A stretch of DNA of 64,000 nucleotides, from positions 1,767,127 to 1,831,126 of the forward strand of contig CM037464.1 of assembly GCA_021014325.1 (NCBI GenBank), given 5' to 3'. Source of the stretch: Plazaster borealis. Lineage: Eukaryota; Echinodermata; Asteroidea; Forcipulatida; Labidiasteridae. Of the stretch, positions 10,511-20,649 are shown piece after piece. Each line of letters begins with the position of its first letter. Within the stretch, counting starts at the first letter, position 1. The notes under the pieces are model-generated. The model was not told where the DNA came from and did not search any database. It was given only the letters and a program-made list of their open reading frames with translations. The translations under genes were made by a program, and so were the position numbers.

Positions 10511-11094
10511 TTAAAGGCACTGAACACGTTTGGAAATTGTCAAAGAACAGTGTTCTCACTTGGTGTATCCCAACATATGCATAAAATAACAAGCCTGTGA
10601 AAATTTGGGCTCAATTGGTCATCGAAGTTGCAAGAAAATGATGAAAGAAAAAACACCCTTGTTGTACAAATTTGTGTGCTTTCAGATAGGAATAAAAACT
10701 TCTTGCAAGAAGTTTTTATCATTTTAGTGAGAAATTACCTCTTTCTCAAAAACTACGTTACTTCAGAGGGAGTCGTTTCATACAATGTTTTATACTATCA
10801 ACAGCTCTCCGTTGATTGTTACCAAGTAAGTTTTAATGCTAATATTTGTTTAGACTTGGTTCCAAGTCTGTGATCGTGGTTTTTAGTCGTCCTGATAGCC
10901 GATACATTATCGGCTGAAACAGCGCCCTCTTGTGGATAAACCACCGTCTTGAATTGCGAGTTAGAGCGCGTGATAGCAAATCTGCGGGGGAATTCTGCGT
11001 GGCTGATGCAGAGAAATAACCGCAAGCTCAGACTTGAAATCAAGTCTAATATTTGTTTTGAGTCATTACCAAACGTATACCATACCTTTAAATA
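10511..11094. mobile_element. MITE family B interrupted by a nested element
   Basis: Outer ends are AAAGGCACTGAACACGTTTGG and CCAAACGTATACCATACCTTT. The outer centre has a perfect 28-bp palindrome at 10692-10719. Relatives are at 41.38 and 52.30 kb. The nested element is annotated separately. Confidence 0.8.
10855..11048. mobile_element. Nested MITE with AGACTTG ends inside the family B MITE
   Basis: Ends AGACTTGG...TCAAGTCT. It is flanked on both sides by AATATTTGTTT, an apparent 11-bp target duplication. Internal sequence (GAGTTAGAGCGCGTGATAGC...GGCTGATGC) recurs at 31.38-31.51 kb. Confidence 0.7.
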
Positions 11095-11107
11095 CAAAGC
11101 GAAGTGG

Positions 11108-11321
11108 GGTTCTGGGTTTTCCCTCCCAATTCAACAAAACAAGGTTGGGTTGTTGAGTGCGTCATGTGAATAGACCAATGAGAGTATTTTATAACAAAAA
11201 TTTGCATAATAAGCGGATATCATGCGACGGTGTCAGAGTCGGCCATTAATACTTGTCGATTGAGGCAAAGCCTGACGTTATCTGATATTTCACCACTCTT
11301 GAAGATTCGTTCAACGTCGCC
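11108..11321 (+). promoter_or_regulatory. Promoter/5' UTR of kinase copy 3 with CCAAT box and octamer
   Basis: CCAAT at 11175-11179, TTTTATAAC at about 11187, and ATTTGCAT (canonical POU octamer) at 11200-11207. The whole 214-bp block is alignable to 24474-24695 before kinase copy 4. CCAAT, the AT-rich box and the octamer keep their order and spacing. Function is an inference from conservation between the two copies. Confidence 0.55.
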
Positions 11322-12305
11322 ATGGAGAATAGGCCTACTGTTTCAATACCAGGACACTCAGATTTGAAACATCTTGGTGAAGGGGCATTTGGCGTGGTCT
11401 ATCGGGGGACAGATGAGGAATCTGGACAGATACGTGCTCTGAAGGTGTTACGTCTGGCTGAATCTGCCAGGAGGGAAATTAACGCGCTGAGTGGACTTCC
11501 CCAACATCCTCATATCATTGGTTACATGCGGAGCATAACGCTTGCAGACAATACCTGCCTCGTCATGGAGTACTGCAGTGGCGGTAATCTAAATGACTAC
11601 CGCCTCACTTATCGTAGACAACCACGTCGGGATCTCCGCTTCATGAGGGAAATCGCCTCTGCGGTCGCATTTCTGCATTGCAACGACGTCGTTCATTACG
11701 ATTTAAAACCAGATAACATTTTACTCACTGCCACTGAAACATTGAAAATTGCAGATTTTGGCATTTCCAAACTTGCCTCCGAATCGCAAGAAGGCGGCAA
11801 TCTGTACAACTGCTACACAAGCAATGAGTTAGGCCACATATATTTCTGTGCACCTGAATTATTTAAGAAAAGATCAACAGAGAAAGCAGATATTTTTCAG
11901 ATGGGTGTTATCTTTGCATGCCTTCTGCAAGAACGACAGACGGTGCCATTGGGTAATTCCAAAATAGTAGGGGTTTTCGTTCGCGGAATAGGGGTAGGTC
12001 AAGCCTTACATGAAGGTAAACTAAAGCGTTATGAGCTTCCTAAAGGACTAGACATTAGCCAACACCTGCGCAACTTGGTAGAATGCATGCTCGCCAAGGG
12101 TCACCATGCTCGCCCAACTGCCGATGGAGTTAAAGGAATTCTCAATGAAATAGAAGAATGGCCAAGTCCATACAGCCAGGAACAAGAAGAGTATGACAAC
12201 GGCCATAGGCCCATCGCCGACAACCTTCGTGGAGGAGGAAGATATAATTTTGAGTTATGCGTTCTAGGTGCTGTAGGGGTAGGACTTCTCGTGTATTTGT
12301 TGCGG
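11322..12305 (+). CDS. Kinase array copy 3 (kinase with hydrophobic C-terminal segment)
   Basis: The start ATG has a good Kozak context (CGCCATGG). Domains: glycine loop GEGAFG (19-24), Lys41 in ALKVL, Glu52, catalytic loop HYDLKPDN (125-132), DFG (145-147), APE (177-179) and RPTADGV (264-270). After an acidic linker comes a hydrophobic stretch (about 311-327) that could span a membrane. Oddities: Tyr replaces the Arg of HRD, and the GT(x)xYxxAPE threonine is His (LGHIYFCAPE). Lys, both catalytic Asp and Glu remain. The frame runs to a stop at 12330-12332, but CGG|GTAAGA at 12305/12306 is a donor in phase 0, as in copy 1. A good acceptor at 13392/13393 would add one Lys and then a stop, giving a tail-anchored protein; this joining is inferred. 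Confidence 0.8.
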
Positions 12306-12359
12306 GTAAGATGTTTATCTTTATCCTTGTAGTTTAGCGCACTTTTTAAAAAGGTGTCA

Positions 12360-12537
12360 AACCAACGATATTATAGTAAACTATAACATCCAAGAGGTTT
12401 AGAATCAATGGCGAATAACTAATAATACTGATACAAAGTAACACATGCAACAGAACCTGAGATAATCTGATAATTTACTCCCCCAAAAAAACTAATAAAT
12501 AAAGCCACAATGCGATTTCCAGAAGAAAATACTCCGT
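12360..12537 (+). other. Downstream block conserved with kinase copy 4
   Basis: AGAATCAATGGCGAATAACT, CTGAGATAATCTGATAATTT and AAGCCACAATGCGATTT recur in the same order at 25.45-25.61 kb. This extends the copy 3/copy 4 homology beyond the coding exon into the presumed intron. Confidence 0.7.
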
Positions 12538-12990
12538 ACTACGGAGCCACTAAAGGGACATGAGTAAAAAAAAAAAAATGAGGAGTGAACAAAAAAAATT
12601 AGGAAGTTAAAACAAAATCGCCCTTAAGGAAGTACGGCTTCGAGCCGCAAGAGAAATGAGAAGAAACAAAATTGGAGAGGTAAAACAAAAATAATTGGTG
12701 AGTGAAAAAATTAGATTGGGGAGTGAAAAAAAATTAAGAGGTAAAAACAAAAAAATCGCGCATTCAGAAGTACGGCTTCGAACCTCAAGGGACATCAAAA
12801 GAAGAAAAAATTTGAGAGTGAAAAAAAACTGAGCGGTGAAAAAAAAAATTGAGAGATTAAAAAAAAAATCGGTGGGTTAAAAAACAAAATTAAGAAAAAA
12901 AATATAACAAAATCGGTGAGTGAAAACAAATAAACATTACGATGGGTGAAAAAAAAAATAATACAACCGGCTGAAATTGGCTCCCGGCAC
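12538..12990. mobile_element. Element with CGGAG(C)C...AAAGGGAC ends and purine-rich degenerate repeats
   Basis: Begins CGGAGCCACTAAAGGGACAT and then consists of degenerate GAGTGAAAAAAA(T)TGAGAGGTAAAA units. It resembles the element at 26738-27058, whose two ends are clearly inverted copies. The right end here is not clear. Confidence 0.5.
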
Positions 12991-13025
12991 ATAAACATAA
13001 AACATTTGTTGGGCGAGTCTTGATT

Positions 13026-13170
13026 TTTGGAAGTAAATGTTTGGTGAGTTATCTCTTTTGGAAGTAATGTTTGGTGAGTTATCTCTTTTGGAAGTAAATG
13101 TTTGGTGAGTTATCTCTTTTGGAAGTAAATGTTTGGTGAGTTATCTCTTTTGGAAATACATGTTTTTGGC
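13026..13170. repeat. 31-bp tandem repeat, about 4.5 units
   Basis: Unit TTGGAAGTAAATGTTTGGTG + AGTTATCTCTT, nearly identical between copies. Confidence 0.9.
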
Positions 13171-13392
13171 TAGTCTTGTTTTTTGGAAGAGTTGTGGCGA
13201 GTCTCACCGGGATTGCCGACGTGAAGTTCGGGTGAAGATTCTGTTGGAAGCTGGCAGAGCTGACATTAACGGGAGTGTAGGCCTAACACTCTTGTAAAGT
13301 TACAACATCGCAAACATTTTCAGTTTGATTTCGAGTACACTTCAAAATGTCAAATATACTCAATGAATGTTTGAATTTATTTTGTATTACAG

Positions 13393-13625
13393 AAGTGATA
13401 CCAACCAAATTGCGTCGAGCGCCATATTGGTGACCTTGTCTATAACGACGCATTTACAAGCAACTTGGAGGCAACCGGAGGCAACCAACTGCTGAGTTCA
13501 TTCCACAGGAACACTTTAGTAGCACAGGAGTAATTCTCCAACAAATAAATTGTGAATATTCTTTTCTTCTTGGAGATATCCTCGAACTGGTTGCCTTTAA
13601 ATTGCCCCATGGTCCCATGGAACAA
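13393..13625 (+). other. Candidate terminal exon (3' UTR) of kinase copy 3
   Basis: Preceded by a good acceptor (TTTTGTATTACAG). In the phase of copy 3 it gives AAG TGA, so it would be almost all 3' UTR. The block (CAAATTGCGTCGAGCGC, GGTGACCTTGTCT, CAAGCAACTTGGAGGCAACC, GAGATATCCTCGAACT) is conserved at 28800-29065 downstream of kinase copy 4. Conservation of sequence without a conserved frame fits an untranslated exon. Confidence 0.4.
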
Positions 13626-13639
13626 ACAACTATATATAT

Positions 13640-14790
13640 TTTAATAATTAACCAAACCCACCGCTATCGTTCAGCTATACTGATTAATAGAGTGAATTAA
13701 CTCTCGAATTTGACTAGAGAAACAGGCTTCTGGGTTAGGTTGGTCCATTACGACTAGCTAGTTCAACCATGCCGCGTTCGACTGACATCCAGAGCGACTA
13801 GGGTTTAAAGTCTACTTGACCCCACCCGAACTTGCTCAATGTTGAGATTCTCACTCTGGGAAAATCCAGAATGGATGCAAGACGGTCCGTTTTAGGTTTC
13901 TGGGTGAAAATATGTTTTCTGTTTCATTTTCTTTTATAGTATGCCTAACAGTTTAATAAAATGTATGTTTTGAATATGATACCAATCCTACAAAAGGCAT
14001 GTGTTTGTGCCGGTGTCACAGGGGATTTTGTCCCCCAGTGTGTGTGTCCCCAACGGTAAATTAACATGGGCTTAAAGGCCCTGTACACTATTGGTAAGAT
14101 CGAAAAACACAAATGTTCACAGATTCGCACATAACTTACATGATTTAAAGTAAGCATTGGTAGAAAGGGTTCCTTAAAATATTTCTGCCTAAAATGTTAT
14201 CGTTTCTGAGAAATGAGTAAAACAATAGTTTTTATCACGCGCGATAAAAACTCGATGTTTGAAAAAACAGCAAACACATAAGGTCTCTTTTAACTATTTT
14301 CTCGTGACCTCGATATTGAGCTCAAACTTTCACAGGTTTGTTTGTTCATGCATCTGTTGAATCACACAAAATATGGACACTGATTTTGAGCCGTTACCAA
14401 AAGTGTACAATACCTTTAATGGTAACTAGAAAAGAGCCGCATTTGGAGGATGGTTTATGCATTCAAACTAGAATTCCGGAAAAATATAAAAGAAATACCT
14501 AATGTGCAGTACATGTTCATGTACACAGCCAGAGATCAATAGGAACATGTTTCCTTAGTATTAAACACACCAGACTAACCACAATAGGTCAATAGTAGAC
14601 CTACGGTTCGTTGATTCCTAACAATAATAAAATATGCAAATAAACTCAAACCCAAGGGCAAGTTCGGGCGCTGACTTTTTGTCAATTTTGCGAATAATAC
14701 GGTGAGCAATGTTGGGACGTTATTTTCATTTTCATGTGTCTATTAGTTTTCTAATAATTAGTTGATCTACTAAAAGCGTAATTATTTAGA
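13640..14790. repeat. Dispersed cassette, copy 2, with a family A MITE inserted
   Basis: Block Y at 13640-14070 and block X at 14460-14780, the reverse order of copy 1. They are separated by a family A MITE (14076-14420) with ends GGCCCTGTACACTATTGGTA and CCAAAAGTGTACAATACCTTT and a central palindrome TTTTTATCACGCGCGATAAAAA. Confidence 0.7.
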
Positions 14791-14825
14791 AGGGAAAATA
14801 AATGAAGAGGTCGTTTGCAAATTCA

Positions 14826-15176
14826 TGTAAAGGGTCTGTATACGTTTGGTAGAAGTACATCAGATGGATAGTATTATGCATTTTGAGAAACTTTTCACTT
14901 CGAAGTACTGCGGTTATGGAAAAAGATATCACTTTTTATCAAACACAAATTTAATCTGAGAAGCGTTACTGACAGTAACGTTTCTCGGATTGTGTATTCC
15001 AATTGCAGATTATGCTTCCTGCGTGGACATAACCGATCCAGATTTTCGGCAATATCTTAAAAACGCTACCACCTTTGGAAATGAAATTTTCACAGGTTAG
15101 TTTTATGGTATATATCTACAACTATGATTGAAACAAACAGTGGGTTCCACTACCAAACGTATACAATCCCTTTAAT
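14826..15176. mobile_element. MITE family C
   Basis: Inverted ends AAAGGGTCTGTATACGTTTGG and CCAAACGTATACAATCCCTTT. The central fold-back is GAGAAGCGTTACTGACAG / CTGTCAGTAACGTTTCTC-like. A second copy lies at 51375-51772. Confidence 0.8.
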
Positions 15177-16790
15177 GTTGGATTTTCGGCAGCATTAAAA
15201 CGACTGTATATACTCACAGCTACCTTCGTATTCAATCATGTCTCGTTAATTAGAAGACATTTCATGCAAGGTTCTATAGAACCAATCTTTTTGGGGGGAT
15301 GCGATATTTGTATTTCAAATACAAGTGGGGGTTTTTATACCAAGGGGAACTGACTGGGTAATTTTTCATAATAATTATTTGGGGTTGAACAACGAAAAAC
15401 AATTTCAACCCCAAATGATTTGCTCGATAATCTACCTATATCTTTTCTGAACTGAAACAGCCAACACATATTGCTTACATATGGAGAGAGTTGGGTTTTA
15501 ATGCACATTAACTTCACCTTTAAATGACAAATCCCTTTAATTTGTAAATACCGTATGACCTATCACCGCCACAACTGTGTTCATACGTTGAGCTAAAGTA
15601 GTCTGTTATTTATCAAATCATGTTTTATTCAAACAAGCTATAAGTTGCTCGACAGGCAAATTCAAGTTTATTTATAATTAAGGGTTTTATATAGCTGAGT
15701 ATAACAGGTGTTCTTATTCTGTTTTTACAACATTTGTGTATTTCCACTCACAAGATTAAACATGTAGGGGCCTATATGCACATTGCTTATAAATGTATTA
15801 TTAGTTGCATGTTGTATTTTTGTTGCCATTAGTTCATGTGACCATAGACTAGAGCAAGTTGTAAAACGTACCATCTTTGATCATTACTTTAGTCACTCTG
15901 ATGTGCCAGGGTAAGATTTCATTTTCTAATCTTGAAGATACTGATAAGTTTATGCAAGGTGTTATTGATAAAATCAAGTTTAATCGTGAAATACCTTGAA
16001 ATATATCTAATGTATAGATAAACTGTTAATGTACAGTGTGTCAATTGTTTACATGCAGGGTTATTTTCATAACAAACAAAGGGTCGTCATTTATGTCAGT
16101 AGTGGATAAACATCAGTCAAGAAATAAAGATCCATTATAGACCAACTACTGTTTCGATCTTCTCATCCTGTATTGTGAAGAGTCGGATCCACTCTCACTT
16201 CACGGAGGGTGGAGTCGTCACACATATAAGTCGTGAAAGAACCAAGGTTTCGATTTACGTTCCAACCGTTGAAGATTTCTCACTTAGGGAAATTACAGGA
16301 TGAATTTTCTTTTGAATTTGTTTTTGCTAATTGTTTTTCTTAGTAATTGTATGTCCTTTTACCTAATGTAACTTTTCTACTTTCAATGTTTGATGTGGGC
16401 ATTCACAATTTTATATAATAAAAATTTGGTCTTTGTAAGCATTGTTGTTTACCTTTTGTTGTATTTTTTTTCCACCCCATTTTGTTTTCGATCTGTGGTA
16501 TTTTGATGCTTTTGGGGGGTAATATTGTTTTTAGTTTAGCGGGGACTTTAATTTTGTTGTGTTTTAACCTGTGCCACTTTCAATTTTAACTTTCATGTTT
16601 ATTGTTTATAATTTTTTATACACTTTTAAAAATTTATATATTTGAATTATGTGTGTGTGTACCCAGACGTATTGGAATTAAAGGCCTTCGGGCCACAGTT
16701 TTTTTAAGTAAACCTTTTTAATTCCGGGCATATGCCTATGAGTACATGTTGTTTGTATGTGCTTTTAATAATAATAATAGTAATATAAAA
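15177..16790. other. Intergenic, no recognised gene
   Basis: The first about 80 bases are the tail of cassette block Y. A small fold-back (TTTGGGGTTGAA / TTCAACCCCAAA) lies near 15380-15415. The stretch 16080-16430 and the AT-rich 16440-16790 look like the end of an old transposed sequence, but I cannot name it. No coding potential. Confidence 0.35.
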
Positions 16791-16794
16791 CAAA

Positions 16795-17945
16795 AATATA
16801 TCCTTAATAAGATTAATAATCTAATAACATAATACAAACATGTTGCACGGTGTAAAATAGTTCATACTATACTTAATTTACGCAATTCCCAAAAAGAATT
16901 TTACAAACATATATACATCCAAAATAGTTTGGTAAGAACAACTACAAACATAATTCCGAACGTTAAAGGAAAAATTTAGCAATTGTCATAAAGGCCCCTT
17001 TAATTAATGAACAAAGAAAATATGTAACTCGGAAGACAACATGAATAGGTCTGACGATGCGTAAACTCGTTCAAGTTTGTTTATATTTATTTCAATTCCG
17101 GTATTGTGAGCTCAGACAAGGAACATAATGGTTAGAAACACGTCGTCTGCTCAGGACTATAAGGTCATTAGTGCAATTTGAGTTTCATAAAATTGCTTTT
17201 GCACATTTTGGAGCTCCCTGGTAATTGGAGTTTATTGGTCAAGAGTGGTCTTCAAAGTATTTGTTTGGCAAAAAGAAAAACATTTATTTGTTGATTTTGA
17301 TTTATTTGTTTCAACACATTTTCATTTTATGAAGTTTTGATCATTACGATTGTTAAATCAATTATAGCATTGAGCAGATGACGTGTTGATATGTTCAAGG
17401 TATACATCCACACTTGATTTGATTCAGCAAATCAATAACCCAAATAACTGGTTTTACAATAAAAAGAGCACTATGCAATCAGTTATGTGGGACAAGTTTC
17501 AAAATAATAAATAATTGCTCTCTAAAAAAAAGGTTTATAACTAATTATTCTTTCGTTGTTGCCAATTAGCGCCCTCTCGTGAAAAAGATCAATTACTATC
17601 TGTATTTCATCATAACGTATGTATAAAATGAAAACAAAACAACACAACACCAAACACAGAGGGCAAAGCACGCACGTTCATTCCTGCGGCACCACTACAT
17701 ACTGGTGGGTCTGTGTGGGGGCGTGTCGGGGATTTCGTAGGAGAGTGTTCTGACGTCAGCATATCTTTGTAGCTATCCCTGGAGCCATTGTTTGGAGCTG
17801 GCACAATGCCAAGTATCTCACACATCAACGGGTATATATTTAGCTGTGTGTGACGAAAGCAAATTCAACGACAGGTTAGACTGCCGAAAAATGGCACATA
17901 GGAAACGCTATAAATTACTGACAAGTCAAATAAAGTAAGGCGTTG
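16795..17945 (-). repeat. Segmental duplicate of the ENPP 3' region, copy at 17 kb
   Basis: Aligns with 31515-32415 over the downstream flank, the last ENPP exon and about 100 bases of upstream intron, ending at AAATAAAGTAAGG in both. Indels and substitutions are scattered, so it is not a very recent copy. Confidence 0.75.
17610..17843 (-). pseudogene. Orphan last exon of an ENPP gene
   Basis: Intact acceptor (TCACACACAG) followed in phase 0 by LNIYPLMCEILGIVPAPNNGS, the C-terminal signature of ENPP phosphodiesterases. Then a Ser/Pro/Thr linker, a hydrophobic tail and a TGA stop. It is highly similar to the last exon of the ENPP gene at 32 kb. No other ENPP exon was found between here and 32 kb, so it appears to be a stranded exon from partial duplication. 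Its frame is still open, so it is either a young relic or used by a transcript I cannot see. Confidence 0.7.
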
Positions 17946-18070
17946 TCAGATGCAATTGTGTCCGCCATGCAATAGTGTCCGCTCCGGACAATTTTGCATA
18001 TGCAATCGTGTCCGGGCTATGCAAAACCGTCCGGCGGACATGTACATGTATGTGCGTAAGCGAGCGTGCA
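17945..18070. repeat. Cluster of TGCAAT(N)GTGTCCG motifs and inverted partners
   Basis: GCAATTGTGTCCG, GCAATAGTGTCCG and GCAATCGTGTCCG follow each other, with inverted CGGACAATTTTGCAT between them and a final GTCCGGCGGAC palindrome. It begins exactly where the ENPP duplication ends. Confidence 0.6.
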
Positions 18071-18334
18071 TGCACTGAATGTACGTATGCACATATGCAG
18101 CATGAATGTTCACGTATTTTGATTGCAGCGAATACCCAACGGCCGAATATTTCCCCAAAGGCTACGACGGGGGGGGGTGTTGACTGCTTCAAGTATGGTG
18201 ATATTGGTTTCGGTCGTCAAAATTTTACTTTTTAATTTGATAAATTATCAAGCCCCCAAAATGACTGTATTATAACTACACACTTGGTAAGTAAATACTT
18301 ATCTATATTCACTTAGAGTGAAATTTGACTCGTT

Positions 18335-19849
18335 TTACAGGCGTCGTGATAAGGCATCAGCATCGATGTTATCCTAGCCCTTAATATGAACTACTTCAAT
18401 GTCAAACTCTTGGAGACTTAAACTCCATCTGAGTAATATCTGATTTTGGTTTTTCATCTTTTGGATGAAAACCAGTGGATTGTGATCAGTATACACAGTG
18501 ATGGTTTGGGCAGGGGCACGTAAATACACTTCAAAATGCTTCAAAGATAAAACCAGAGCAAGACACTCCTTCTCAATGGTGGAATAGTTACACTGTTGCT
18601 TGTTTATAGTTTCTTAGAGAAATAACAAACTGGGTGATCAACATTTTGATCATCCTCCTGTAACAACACAGACCCAATGCCGACATCACTGGCATCAACA
18701 TACAACTTAAATGGTTTGGTGAAATCTGGAGCCGTCAAAACTGGGTCAGTTGCTAGCATGGTTTTTACTAGCTCAAATGCTTGATTGCACTCTTGTGACC
18801 AGATAAATTTGTTTTTCTTACTGAGCAGATTTGTCAGTGGAGTAACAACATCTGAAAAGTTTTTGCAAAACTTTCGATAATATCCAGCCATGCCGAGAAA
18901 ATGCATCAAGCCTTTTTTGTCGGCTGACTGTGGAAAACTCAAAATTGCCTCGACCTTATAGCTTTGACAGGCTGAACTTCACCTTGACCAATAAAATAGC
19001 CCAAGAATGTAACTTTTGCTTTACCTAACTGGCTTTTTGCAAGGTTAACTGTTAACTTGTCCTTAGATAATCTATCAAACAGAGCACAAATGTTTTCCAT
19101 ATGCTCACCCCAGGTGTCATTAAATAAAACACTATCGTCAATATACACTTCTGTGTTCGGTAAACCTCTGGTGACATTGTTCATCCACCTTTGAAAAGTT
19201 GCAGGGGCGGTTTTCAAACCAAAAGAGAGAACCTTGTACTGATCTAAACCCTGAGGAGTCACAAAAGCAGTGACTTGTTTTGCACGAGGAGTAAGAGGGA
19301 CTTGCCAATATATCTTTAACACTCAGATAGTGCATGCCCTGATTTCTTGCAGTATTTGCATTGCACTGGCTTTGTGAAGTCAACAAAGCTTTTAGAAGTT
19401 GACGCCTTACTTAGAAATTGAGTCAGAGAATGACTGTGGTTTTGCCTCAGTCTTTGACTTAAACAATACAGGCTTAGATTGGAAAAAATGCCTTGTGGTC
19501 TTTCTTTCGATCATGACCATTGTAATGACTAGGTACAAAACTGTTCTTGTGTGTCAAATCATAGTCATCAGCCAGCACGGCTGCCTTTTCTAACTCTGTA
19601 ACCCTTAGCTCTTCTAAGTGGGTCTTTACAGCATAAGGCATACTAGCTTCAAATTCCTCTAGAAGGACTAGCTGTCGTAACTTGAAAAAAAACCACCTTT
19701 CAAACAATTTTTTTCTTTCTTTCTCATAAGCAAACTCAATATATGTTTCGTTTTCTCGTTTTCGCATTCCCGAAACTTCTGTCTATACGCCTCTGGTACA
19801 AGTTCATAGGCTTTCAAAATGGTGGCCTTAACTAAATCATAGTCGGCAC
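18335..19849 (-). mobile_element. Gypsy (Gmr1-like) LTR retrotransposon, internally deleted
   Basis: Reading on the - strand: a SCAN-like capsid part of gag (19474-19845, with phrases AYELVPEAYRQKF and AAVLADDYDLTHK), one CCHC zinc knuckle (CKYCKKSGHALSEC, 19319-19363), then directly reverse transcriptase from LKIYWQVPLT with YIDD (about 19140), and RNase H to DADALSR (about 18350). Protease, integrase and the start of RT are missing at the gag/RT junction near 19320. RNase H is followed by a stop and no integrase, which fits the Gmr1 pol order (integrase before RT), though truncation is also possible. There are several frameshifts and stops (e.g. near 18600, 18370 and 19765), so the element is dead. 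Confidence 0.85.
18604..19322 (-). pseudogene. Retrotransposon pol remnant: RT and start of RNase H
   Basis: Two overlapping open segments (18939-19322 and 18604-18942). The first holds RT with PQGLDQYKVLSFGLKTAPATF and the YIDD active-site box. The second holds the connection and RNase H start (KLYVDASDVGIGSVL). A frame change near 18940 and another near 18600 break it. The rest of RNase H continues in a different frame down to about 18340. Confidence 0.85.
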
Positions 19850-19919
19850 TTTGGTGTAGTGGTATGATTCTCGCTTCGGGTGCGAGAGGTCCCGGGTTCG
19901 ACTCCCGGACAAGCCTCCA
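19845..19919 (+). tRNA. tRNA-Pro(CGG)-like sequence with encoded CCA, probably PBS-derived
   Basis: The cloverleaf has D arm GTGTAGTGGTATGAT, anticodon stem CTCGC/GCGAG with loop TTCGGGT (anticodon CGG), and a T arm CCGGG/CCCGG with GTTCGAC. The 3' acceptor is ACAAGCC followed by T and CCA. The 5' acceptor strand GGCACTT pairs at only 4 of 7 positions. Nuclear tRNA genes do not encode CCA. It lies exactly where a Gypsy element running on the - strand would have its primer-binding site, so it is more likely copied from a mature tRNA primer than a working gene. Confidence 0.65.
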
Positions 19920-20030
19920 ATTCTGTTACGTTCGGCTAATCCATGAGCGTTCAAAAGAATCAGGCACGACAGAGACAAGTGGAAAGACGGAACATAGAGA
20001 TAATTAGCACCAGCAATTATGATTCATAAC
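19920..20030 (-). mobile_element. Possible LTR remnant of the Gypsy element
   Basis: Lies immediately beyond the CCA end of the tRNA-like sequence, where the 5' LTR is expected. No matching second LTR was found, so identity rests on position only. Confidence 0.3.
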
Positions 20031-20440
20031 ATAATAAACATGACATTTATATAGCGCCTTTTACCAGAGGATGCAAAGCGCTGGGACTACACATTTATTC
20101 CTGCAAGGTATGTGTGTAGGCACGTTTGAAGTATGAGGCCTAGTCATTTATAGCACCATGCAATGGTTTACAAGGTGCTGTGGCGCAATATATGCTGCCG
20201 ATCAGACCAGGAACACCGGGCGAACCGCTTCTCTTTACGATAAGTGCACTGGGTTCTTTTACGTGCATTACACAACACACGGGACCAACGGCTTTACGTC
20301 CCATCCGAAGGACGAAGCATGCGGTTAAGTGTCTTGCTTAAGGACACAAGTGTCATGACTGGGATTCGAACCCACACTCTGCTGATCAGAAACACCAGAG
20401 CTTGAGCTCGGTGTTCTTATCCGCTCGGCCACGACACGCC
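20031..20440 (-). mobile_element. SINE family 1, near full length
   Basis: Same layout as 5161-5578. tRNA-like head GTGTCGTGGCCGAGCGGATA at the right, body with GGACGTAAAGCCGTTGGTCC, and TATATAGCGC tail at the left. Confidence 0.8.
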
Positions 20441-20649
20441 ACATATAGTTTAATACAAGAATCAATATATACAAACAAAGCAGTAAACTAAATAATAGAA
20501 TTACATAGTGGAAAGTTAATACAAAACAAAGTTAAAGACCCTACAAATACCGGTGAGAGATGACTGGGTTTTCACTGGCAGTCGTCTCTAAGTTAACGGT
20601 CCTTCTTTGAGCGGCTTGGCAGTGGGACGCAGATGATTCACACTGTTAG

